From positions 1 through 5,926 of the forward strand of contig CAUBWJ010000070.1 in the NCBI GenBank assembly GCA_958439725.1: DNA of 5,926 nt, read 5' to 3'. Positions 1 to 5,926 of the stretch are shown here, piece after piece; position 1 is the stretch's first letter, and the number at the start of each line of letters is the position of its first letter. The notes beneath the pieces are model-generated. The model had not been told where the DNA came from and did no database searches. It saw only the letters and a list, made by a program, of their open reading frames with translations. The position numbers and the translations under genes were made by a program. The DNA is from an uncultured Muribaculaceae bacterium (GTDB lineage Bacteria > Bacteroidota > Bacteroidia > Bacteroidales > Muribaculaceae).

Positions 1-64
1 CTCTCTCTGCGGCGAGCCCCGGAGGGCGCGATGCCGCAGCATGCGACAGCACGGGTTAAAACCG
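1..64. repeat. GC-rich direct repeat, copy 1 (cut by window edge)
   Basis: Matches 295-358 base for base over 1-55 and at 62 of 64 positions overall (differences at 56-57). It begins at the first base of the window, so its left end is not visible. It contains a 7-bp stem CTGCGGC (7-13) / GCCGCAG (33-39) with an inner GCCC (16-19) / GGGC (24-27) hairpin. It is not part of any gene I can support. Confidence 0.85.
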
Positions 65-231
65 ATTCCCCAAGCTTGCGCATCTTGCGAGGCGCGCTTT
101 CTCCCAAGCTTGCCTCGCATATTTACCGGGAACTCCCTGTCCGGAAGCTAACGCATCCGGTTGTAAACAAATCGCGCATCCTGCGCTTCTTCTAAGTGAG
201 AGATTCCGTTTTTTCATAGCAAGGATTCATA
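65..231. other. Non-coding stretch between repeat copies, with small internal repeats
   Basis: No gene with a start codon is supported here. CCCAAGCTTGC occurs twice (69-79 and 103-113). TGCGAGGC (86-93) and GCCTCGCA (112-119) form an 8-bp inverted repeat. GCGCA (174-178) / TGCGC (182-186) form a small hairpin. GCGCATC(T/C)TGCG recurs at 78-89 and 174-185. One plus-strand frame is open from 60 to 377 but has no ATG. Confidence 0.5.
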
Positions 232-333
232 GCCGCGGAGCGGCGACTTCTTTACAACCCGCTGCGTCAGCTGCGGGACGAGGAGCAACGTCCCCTCTCT
301 CTGCGGCGAGCCCCGGAGGGCGCGATGCCGCAG
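232..333. repeat. Run of short inverted repeats (hairpin array)
   Basis: Four stems follow one another. (1) GCCGC 232-236 / GCGGC 240-244. (2) CCCGC 258-262 / GCGGG 273-277, extended by GC 264-265 / GC 270-271 across a T-T mismatch, loop GTCA. (3) GGGACG 275-280 / CGTCCC 289-294. (4) CTGCGGC 301-307 / GCCGCAG 327-333 with an inner stem. Stems 2 and 3 share bases 275-277 and so exclude each other. It could be a structured RNA, a dispersed palindromic repeat or a mobile-element remnant; the sequence alone does not decide. Confidence 0.6.
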
Positions 334-358
334 CATGCGACAGCACGGGACAAAACCG
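295..358. repeat. GC-rich direct repeat, copy 2
   Basis: Second copy of the repeat at 1-64, displaced by exactly 294 bp. The stem CTGCGGC (301-307) / GCCGCAG (327-333) encloses GCCC (310-313), loop CGGA, GGGC (318-321). After 358 the two copies diverge. Copy 2 is preceded by the hairpins at 232-294; if the unit is longer than 64 bp, copy 1 should have the same sequence just outside the window. Confidence 0.85.
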
Positions 359-496
359 GTTTGTTAAACTACGTTAAAATAAAGGCGTCTCATGCAGTCT
401 TTTGCCCTTTTCTTTATCATCATGATAAAAAGCAGACATTAATTACAAATCCTATAATAGAAAGTAATCACATATCTTACTACTGCGAAATACACG
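359..496. other. AT-rich non-coding spacer downstream of the operon
   Basis: This segment is clearly richer in A and T than the repeat beside it and contains no supported gene. Its only clear structure is the dyad at 413-429. TATAAT at 453-458 resembles an E. coli -10 box, but Bacteroidota promoters use a different motif, and no matching -33 element was seen. Confidence 0.4.
413..429. repeat. 17-bp dyad, TTTATCAT-C-ATGATAAA
   Basis: Two perfect 8-bp arms flank a single central C. The centre is too tight for the full stem to fold as RNA; a 6-bp hairpin with a 5-nt loop is possible but weak. The symmetry would suit a dimeric DNA-binding protein, but no promoter or gene start is recognisable next to it, so function is unassigned. 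Confidence 0.4.
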
Positions 497-538
497 AAAA
501 AAGGTCAGTGGACGCGCGATTGGCATCCACTGACCTTT
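497..538 (-). terminator. Intrinsic terminator of the enzyme operon
   Basis: A perfect 13-bp inverted repeat (AAAGGTCAGTGGA at 500-512, TCCACTGACCTTT at 526-538) encloses a 13-nt loop. Read on the minus strand, the hairpin runs into six T (complement of 497-502), and it starts 18 bases after the TAA stop of the 808-residue gene. On the plus strand the same hairpin is followed by AATTTTT (539-545), so it could also stop transcription arriving from the left. Confidence 0.88.
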
Positions 539-555
539 AATTTTTGTCGTCGGGA

Positions 556-2982
556 TTACTTGCTGTTGATTTCCTCCGGGGTGCCACGGGTGATGAATCT
601 CACCGAAACGTCGGGAGAGGTGCCATTGACCGTCTCGCACGAAAAAGCCACGTGGCTGTCGCCGGCATTTATCACCGCACGGCCTTGCGGCGTCACCTTT
701 GACACCACATTATAATTCTTGTCGGTGACAGAGGCCGTGCCGTCCATTCCGTAAAGCAGATATTGTCCGGCAGCTACGGCGCACGGGAACACTATCGTGG
801 AACGGTCGGTCACGAAGCGCGGATTACGGATTTCACCATCGCCATCCACCTTCAGACGTATGGCATACTCCCCTTCATAAGGAGTCGTAACCGACCAGTC
901 AGCTCCGCCGGGCTGTCCGGGCTGAAGCTCGCCGAGCATGCAGTTGAAATACTTGGAGATAGCCAGCGGATACAGCAGGTATTTCCCTTCACCGGCACGC
1001 TCAAGATGCCATTCGGTGGCAGGATCCTTGAGCCGCTCCATCTGTTCGGGAGTGAAGCACTGATTCTCACGCAGCATATCCCAGTCGTGGATTGCCTGGA
1101 GCAGACGGTCAATCTGGCCGTGATTGCGCAATGTGTTCACGCCTATATTCATGGCATAGCCCGCGTCGAAACCGGCCGATTCCGAGAGAGCCCATTCCAG
1201 ATCTTCCAGCGACGAACACTCAAACTTTCGGTCGGCAAGCCTGATAAGGAACCATCCGAGCATTCTGGGAAAAAGATTGCGCTTGAAATAAGCCTGGTTC
1301 TTGATACGGTTCTCCACCTGGCCGGCGCGCATTGCCTCGCCCCAGGGCTCACCCCAGTTCATGCGGGTATGGATATGCCATGTATAATGCCCCAGACGGC
1401 TGGCGTCGTTTATCACATCAGGACTCACGCCCTTAAAGAATTGGTCGACGAACAACGCCGGAGCATATTCCTCATGGCCGGTATAGGTGCATCCTTCCAG
1501 TCCGTCAAACGAAATCTGCTTGAGGCCGGTGGTGCTGAATATCCGGGCCAGACGCTGCGAGTAGGCGTCCTGAAGTTCCATGTCGGGAAACAAGGTGCGA
1601 TAGGGATGATCCCACAGCTTATACAGCGGCGTTTGTTTCTTGTGGCTTGCGGTGCGGGTGCCGAAGGCTCCGCGCTGGCAGTTCTTCATCACCGTTGCGT
1701 CACCGTCATCCTCGGCTGAACCGAAAGTTATCAGCTCGTCATCAATCATCAGCGCGTTAAGCGTAAGGGGCACGCTGAAGAGATCTGATTTCTTTACCCT
1801 TATCTCGTTCTGCGACGCGTCGAGATCACTCAACAGGCTGAGAGTACCCTGGTGGAGGAGGTTTTTAGAGGGTACGGGGGTCACATAGGCATCGTTGGTA
1901 GTGGTGAAGTTGGACAGCGTATGCACGCCCACCGACACTCCTCTCTGAGCCGCACGGTCCACCAGAGCCTTCACTCCGGCATCGTCGCCGCTTTCAACGA
2001 AACTCTTGCTCCAGTTGAAATGGCCCCAGTCTTCAAACGGGCCGGGATGATAGATATACTTGAAGCCGGCGATATCGGCCTTGTCGAGTATGAAATCGAA
2101 GTCGCGGTCAGACACATCGGTAATCAGATAGGAACACATCGCTTTTCGCGCCGTCTTGCCCCACTCTCCCCCTATCATGGGGTGAGGGAGTCCCTGTTCT
2201 ACCTCTATCTCTCCTATACGCTGGAGCGCCTGATCGGCACGGCATCCGAATATCGCCACGCCGGCTCCGTCTATAAGCGCATCGGCACCTTTTACCGGCA
2301 GCACTTCCATATCCTGAAGCTGGAACACTTTACGCTTCTCTTCACGGCTCCGGTTGCGGCAGACAAACTGAAACACAGCCCCGTCGGTCACCTCTGTAGC
2401 AGCCAGGAGATGGCTCTGGATTGTCCCCACGGAGAGTTCTGAAGATGATCCCTTACCTCCGTAATTACTGATATACGTCTCCGCATACTCCTGCGGCAGT
2501 CCCGGAATGGTCTTGGGATTGAGAGCCTGCAATCCGATAGCCACACCACGGCCCTGGACCACGCCTACGACTTCGCCCACAACCTCATGGATGTTGACTT
2601 TAAGCGGGCCAAACGTCACGGCGTCATAATCCATCGGTACCTTCTTGGCCACCAGAGTCATACATACCGGCGTCTGCTTCACTTCGAGCACTATCGTTTT
2701 TCCATCGGTCATAGTCACAACCAGGTCGTTGCCCTTCCTGCCGAGCTTCGAGGGCATAAGCACCGCGCCCTTGCGGCACGCCGTAACCAGCGGGGATTCC
2801 ATGCCGCTGCTGAGCACCTCATCGCCCGCAACCTTCACCGATTCATAAAAGCCTTTCGGCGAAAGGCCCACCGTGAGGTCTGACGAACTTAGCGTAACGG
2901 TCTGCGCTACGGCTGTGACTGAGAGCAGACTTGCGGCCAGAAAGGCCCCGAAGCCCTTTTTCAGATATAAAATCCTGTTCAT
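556..2982 (-). CDS. Secreted TIM-barrel glycoside hydrolase-like protein of unassigned family
   Basis: This is an 808-residue exported protein, probably a glycosidase of unknown substrate. Residues 1-26 are a signal peptide: basic start, hydrophobic 12-25, AVA before Q27. There is no lipobox Cys, so it is likely periplasmic or secreted. Residues 27 to about 265 are beta-rich, like the sandwich domains that precede the barrel in GH36, GH31 and GH97 enzymes. Residues about 275-620 read as a (beta/alpha)8 barrel with strands GFKYIYHPG (306-314), VSVGVHTLSN (349-358), QISFDGLEG (489-497), VINDAS (523-528), YTWHIHTR (533-540) and FDAGYAMNIG (605-614). The pattern 'GDDAGVKALVDRAAQRG' then 'VGVHT' recalls GH27/GH36. 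D493, E496, D526 and E545 (NWGEPWG) are candidate active-site acids. A beta-rich insertion occupies about 378-455, and a beta-rich C-terminal domain about 655-808. The start is fixed by the signal peptide. The gene begins 54 bp after the GH38 stop and ends just before a terminator. The fold class is fairly likely, but the reaction is not known. Confidence 0.85.
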   Translation of the reverse strand: MNRILYLKKGFGAFLAASLLSVTAVAQTVTLSSSDLTVGLSPKGFYESVKVAGDEVLSSGMESPLVTACRKGAVLMPSKLGRKGNDLVVTMTDGKTIVLEVKQTPVCMTLVAKKVPMDYDAVTFGPLKVNIHEVVGEVVGVVQGRGVAIGLQALNPKTIPGLPQEYAETYISNYGGKGSSSELSVGTIQSHLLAATEVTDGAVFQFVCRNRSREEKRKVFQLQDMEVLPVKGADALIDGAGVAIFGCRADQALQRIGEIEVEQGLPHPMIGGEWGKTARKAMCSYLITDVSDRDFDFILDKADIAGFKYIYHPGPFEDWGHFNWSKSFVESGDDAGVKALVDRAAQRGVSVGVHTLSNFTTTNDAYVTPVPSKNLLHQGTLSLLSDLDASQNEIRVKKSDLFSVPLTLNALMIDDELITFGSAEDDGDATVMKNCQRGAFGTRTASHKKQTPLYKLWDHPYRTLFPDMELQDAYSQRLARIFSTTGLKQISFDGLEGCTYTGHEEYAPALFVDQFFKGVSPDVINDASRLGHYTWHIHTRMNWGEPWGEAMRAGQVENRIKNQAYFKRNLFPRMLGWFLIRLADRKFECSSLEDLEWALSESAGFDAGYAMNIGVNTLRNHGQIDRLLQAIHDWDMLRENQCFTPEQMERLKDPATEWHLERAGEGKYLLYPLAISKYFNCMLGELQPGQPGGADWSVTTPYEGEYAIRLKVDGDGEIRNPRFVTDRSTIVFPCAVAAGQYLLYGMDGTASVTDKNYNVVSKVTPQGRAVINAGDSHVAFSCETVNGTSPDVSVRFITRGTPEEINSK

Positions 2983-3036
2983 ATCTTATCTTTATCCTGT
3001 AGGTTCGTTTATATTTTCATTGTCACGGCCTCTCTA
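2983..3036 (-). promoter_or_regulatory. Short intergenic leader between the two enzyme genes
   Basis: The 54-bp gap between the GH38 stop and the downstream ATG is too short and featureless for a recognisable Bacteroidota promoter: I see no TTTG / TAnnTTTG pair on the minus strand. This supports co-transcription. The bases just before the ATG read AGGATAAAGATAAGAT on the minus strand, A-rich as expected where Shine-Dalgarno pairing matters little. The AGGA lies about 12 bases upstream, too far for a normal Shine-Dalgarno site. Confidence 0.4.
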
Positions 3037-5926
3037 TCAGAATTTCACTTTAAGAGTGGCCATGCCGTAGGGATTCATGTCTACACGTCCGTCAAACGGA
3101 TGAGAGGGGGTTTCCTCAACTGCGCATAAGTTCACAGAAACAGGCGACGCGGAGGGGAAGGCCACCCCCACGCTCTCCGGCTCGGCCGAAAGCGAGCGCA
3201 GACGCACCACAAACTCATTGTCTCTTTCGGTAGGCTTGACCATGGTCACGTAAACGTTTTCATTATCGAGAGCCACCAGCTGTCCTGCTTCCTTATGGCT
3301 GTCAGACATGACGTGAAGCAACGGCTGCGACTGCTCCAGACCGAAACGGTTGATCTGTGCAAGCGTCAGGCCCGAGTGAGGCATCAGGCGGTAACGGAAC
3401 TCCACCGGGCCGTCCTGCGTAAGAGGGAAATTGGTGTGCCAGTGGTTGTTCATCGCCCATGAGTAGATGGTTGCAGAGGGGTCAAGGTGTTCGGTCCACG
3501 GGCCTTGTCCGCCCCATCCCAGAGAGATATTGGCTGAACGGGTGCCATGCTCTATCAGCGGAGCATCAAGGCTGCACAGGGCCACACCGCGGGCGTCATT
3601 GGCCACATTGACCCATCTCTGCACGGCAAGCCAGTTGCGGTTGGCCTGCGGCCACTGGTCTTTCTCCACCTCCATCACACCCCATGGAATATCTATGGTT
3701 GTGTGCGGATTCTCCACATTGAAACCGAACCCGAAGTGGATACCGTCTTTTTCCGTAAGAGGAAGTTTGTCTACCGTGTTGGATATCTCTACCCAAGGCT
3801 GACCGGCTACCAGCCGTATGCGCCGTGTCACCCCGCGGCATCCCTTGAGGGCAGAGGTCACAGCAATCTCGTTTACCAGAGGGCCGCGTTCGGTGAAAGC
3901 CACCGATATTACCGAATCGGCAACGGGGCTGTCGATATTGGCGGGCAGCCACGAACAGCTGTTGGCGCCTCCGTCAACTTTCGAATCAATATAATTGTGG
4001 GAATCGCCATTGCGGTCAAGCGTCACGATATTTCCTGATTTAGGATCGACCTTCACACGGACCACACCGTTGTCGAGAGTAAAGCCGTCGGCGCGGCCGG
4101 GAATCGCCGGTGCCACCGCTTCACCCTCACCCACACGATAATGGCGCGAACCCAACGCGGGGACATCCGATGCGAGGAACACCAGCGTTCCGTCCGACAG
4201 TCGCTGCGAAGGCACCGCGCGGCCGGAATCGTCAACCACACGGTTGCCGAGAGCGCTTTCTTTCGAGTCAAGCGTCACAAGACCGTCGGTATTCCACGAG
4301 TGGGTGTTATAGACCGTCACACCGCCCTTGGAAGGGCCTTCTTTCGGGCCGAGTCCGCCGTCGGATTTATCGGCGCCATGTCCCAGAGCCTCGTCGAGCA
4401 TTGCAGTGGACTCCCTGTGCGCTTCCTCGAAATATGCTTTTTTCGATTCCCACAGCGCCTCATGGAAATAAGGTTCCCAGGGATTCTCAAAGTCCCATGT
4501 GTGCTCCGATCCCATCAGAATATTGCGCCAGCTCTCGTTCATCTCTGCGCGGGGAGCGGCGGCGCCTGCGCTGAGCATCGACCACAGGGTCTCGGCCTGA
4601 ATCATCCGCTCCTTGTTGCTGCGGTTCATCGATGTGTATTTCGCGGCGCTCCCGAGGCCGTCGGTCCAGTATTCGGTATAATCGCCGCGCACCACGGGCA
4701 GACTGTCGCCGTAACGCCGCTCAAACTCGCTCATGAACTCGTGGCCTCCGCTTATCACGATTTTCGGGAAGGCATAACGGTCGTTCCATGCCTTCACGGC
4801 GTGAGGCACATCGGCGTCCAACGGGCAGTTGTCCCACAGTGTCCATGAAAGCACGCATATATCGTAGGGAAAGTTTTTATCCTCAAGTTCCTGCAGCGTG
4901 GAGGTAAAATCAACGTCGGCCTCACCGGTGGCGATTCGGGCCGGAACCTTACGGGCATCCCGCTGTCCGAACCACGGACGGCCCGTGGTCATGCCCTTGT
5001 CCATGCTGCCGCTGTTGGCATACTTGCCCGGCTGCAGGAAAAGCACCTTGGATTTTCCGTCGGGGCCAACCCACCAGAAAGGTTTCCCGTCAATATCGTA
5101 GTTGTGGGCAAGACCGGCGCGGTCGCTGTTAGGCCATGAAACCACATACTTCACACCCTCCTGCGCCATGACCGGAAGCAGGCCCCATGAAATTCCGGGA
5201 ATATCAAACTGCTGGAACACATCGACAGGCACTCCGGCTTTGCGCTGAAGATCGCGTGAATAACGGAACACATGAAACATCTCCTCGTCGGCACAGATGC
5301 TGGTGTTGAGGTTGACGTATGCGGCATCGGCGGCTATGGCGCCGCTTTTAAGCGATTCAATCACCTCTGCCTCCCGCTCAGGGTGGGAATGCAGCAGACG
5401 CTCCACCGGCCACGTCACCTCCGGATTCCACACATAGCGGCTCCCGTGGGGATAGTGAGCCGTCTCGCGGCCCAGGGCCATGCCTTCAACCACGTTTGAC
5501 GTATGCAGTTTCTCCACATTCTTGTGAGTGTTGGTATAGCCTATGTCCACATGGGCGTGGTTAAATAGATAGACCGTCCAGTGACGCATCGGGGTCACAG
5601 GAATCTTCATCGAACTGCTCTCGCCGTTGCACTTCACCTTCACCGTAGCAGTCGACTTGCGGTCGGTAGGCACCGACGCCGGAAGCATCACCTCGAAAGT
5701 GGCGACCGTATCTCTGGCACCCGTTTTGTGGCGGAAATGCCGGGCATCCTTTTTGTATGAAGTCTCCACTTCGATATCGGCGCCTCGCCCTCCGTTTTTC
5801 ACGGTCAGTTCTACTATTCGCCCGGGCTTTCCATCAGGCAGATACCCGAAAAGCGGCTTCACATTATATTCGGCAGGGTGGACATTTGGGGTGATGGATT
5901 GCGCGTAACGCATTGATTTAATTATC
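3037..5926 (-). CDS. GH38 alpha-mannosidase-like protein, 5' end outside the window
   Basis: This is probably a retaining, metal-dependent exo-acting alpha-mannosidase. Residue numbers count from the ATG at 5911-5913. Residues 1-108 form a beta-rich N-terminal domain. The GH38 catalytic domain starts near 113 with NHAHVDIGY, where H121 and D123 fit the HxD zinc pair. D237, in FDIPGISWG, fits the nucleophile and third ligand. H471, in GSEHTWD, fits the fourth ligand, and D361 in WTLWDN is a possible acid/base. The helical middle domain covers about 430-510. A low-complexity Gly/Lys/Asp linker follows at about 511-530, then the C-terminal beta domains (QRWVNV 765-770, NNHWHTNF 822-829). The frame has no stop between this ATG and the window edge (codons for I, I, K, S), and no signal peptide follows the ATG. 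The true start, probably with a signal peptide, is therefore likely upstream. The family call is firm from motifs and domain order. Substrate (N-glycan, mannan or other) and activity are inferred. It is the upstream gene of a two-gene unit. Confidence 0.9.
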   Translation of the reverse strand, partial: IIKSMRYAQSITPNVHPAEYNVKPLFGYLPDGKPGRIVELTVKNGGRGADIEVETSYKKDARHFRHKTGARDTVATFEVMLPASVPTDRKSTATVKVKCNGESSSMKIPVTPMRHWTVYLFNHAHVDIGYTNTHKNVEKLHTSNVVEGMALGRETAHYPHGSRYVWNPEVTWPVERLLHSHPEREAEVIESLKSGAIAADAAYVNLNTSICADEEMFHVFRYSRDLQRKAGVPVDVFQQFDIPGISWGLLPVMAQEGVKYVVSWPNSDRAGLAHNYDIDGKPFWWVGPDGKSKVLFLQPGKYANSGSMDKGMTTGRPWFGQRDARKVPARIATGEADVDFTSTLQELEDKNFPYDICVLSWTLWDNCPLDADVPHAVKAWNDRYAFPKIVISGGHEFMSEFERRYGDSLPVVRGDYTEYWTDGLGSAAKYTSMNRSNKERMIQAETLWSMLSAGAAAPRAEMNESWRNILMGSEHTWDFENPWEPYFHEALWESKKAYFEEAHRESTAMLDEALGHGADKSDGGLGPKEGPSKGGVTVYNTHSWNTDGLVTLDSKESALGNRVVDDSGRAVPSQRLSDGTLVFLASDVPALGSRHYRVGEGEAVAPAIPGRADGFTLDNGVVRVKVDPKSGNIVTLDRNGDSHNYIDSKVDGGANSCSWLPANIDSPVADSVISVAFTERGPLVNEIAVTSALKGCRGVTRRIRLVAGQPWVEISNTVDKLPLTEKDGIHFGFGFNVENPHTTIDIPWGVMEVEKDQWPQANRNWLAVQRWVNVANDARGVALCSLDAPLIEHGTRSANISLGWGGQGPWTEHLDPSATIYSWAMNNHWHTNFPLTQDGPVEFRYRLMPHSGLTLAQINRFGLEQSQPLLHVMSDSHKEAGQLVALDNENVYVTMVKPTERDNEFVVRLRSLSAEPESVGVAFPSASPVSVNLCAVEETPSHPFDGRVDMNPYGMATLKVKF

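Noticed and set aside
1..358. Possible CRISPR array from the repeated GC-rich unit
   Set aside because: Only two copies of a repeat of at least 64 bp, separated by about 230 bp, with no regular short spacers and no cas gene.
453..458. TATAAT resembling a -10 promoter box
   Set aside because: Bacteroidota housekeeping promoters use TAnnTTTG at -7 and TTTG near -33; neither is correctly placed here, and no gene follows on the plus strand.
325..540. 71-codon plus-strand open frame starting at ATG 325
   Set aside because: It begins inside the GC-rich repeat, crosses the AT-rich spacer and ends inside the terminator hairpin; the product has no recognisable domain and changes composition abruptly.
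763..1719. 318-codon plus-strand open frame
   Set aside because: It lies wholly antisense to the 808-residue gene, whose signal peptide, domains and terminator are convincing; the antisense product shows no coherent domain and is a shadow of GC-rich codons.
1852..2442. 196-codon plus-strand open frame
   Set aside because: Antisense to the N-terminal half of the 808-residue gene; no recognisable motifs or start context.
4141..4848. 235-codon plus-strand open frame
   Set aside because: Antisense to the GH38 catalytic and linker region, which carries clear family motifs; taken as a shadow.

Overview
The window looks like part of a Bacteroidota (Bacteroidales) gut-type genome. The coding DNA is moderately GC-rich. 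The genes have no clear Shine-Dalgarno sequence, and start codons sit behind A/T-rich leaders. The content, two large carbohydrate-active enzymes transcribed together, is typical of the glycan-degradation loci of this phylum. The GC content and the GC-rich intergenic repeat suggest a Muribaculaceae-like member, but that narrower placement is inference.

Layout, right to left, because both genes are on the minus strand. Positions 3037-5926 hold a glycoside hydrolase family 38 (alpha-mannosidase-like) protein whose 5' end lies beyond the window edge. A 54-bp gap with no recognisable promoter follows. Positions 556-2982 encode an 808-residue secreted protein with a signal peptide, an N-terminal beta-rich domain, a TIM-barrel-like catalytic core resembling clan GH-D (GH27/GH36), and a C-terminal beta domain. 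I cannot assign it to a named family. A strong hairpin terminator (497-538) starts 18 bases past its stop codon and closes the transcription unit.

Positions 1 to about 496 hold no gene I can support. The left part contains a GC-rich repeat of at least 64 bp present twice (1-64 and 295-358, offset exactly 294 bp). The second copy is preceded by a run of short hairpins (232-333), two of which share bases and so cannot form together. Between the copies are smaller direct and inverted repeats, and a long open frame without a start codon runs through the region. Positions 359-496 are AT-rich and contain a 17-bp dyad.

The two enzymes probably act on the same glycan: the GH38 protein on alpha-mannosyl linkages, and the 808-residue protein on an unknown, possibly alpha-linked, sugar. 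No SusC/SusD pair, regulator or transporter is visible, so assignment to a polysaccharide utilisation locus rests on context outside the window. The most interesting items are the unclassified TIM-barrel enzyme with its inserted beta module, and the repeat/hairpin region.
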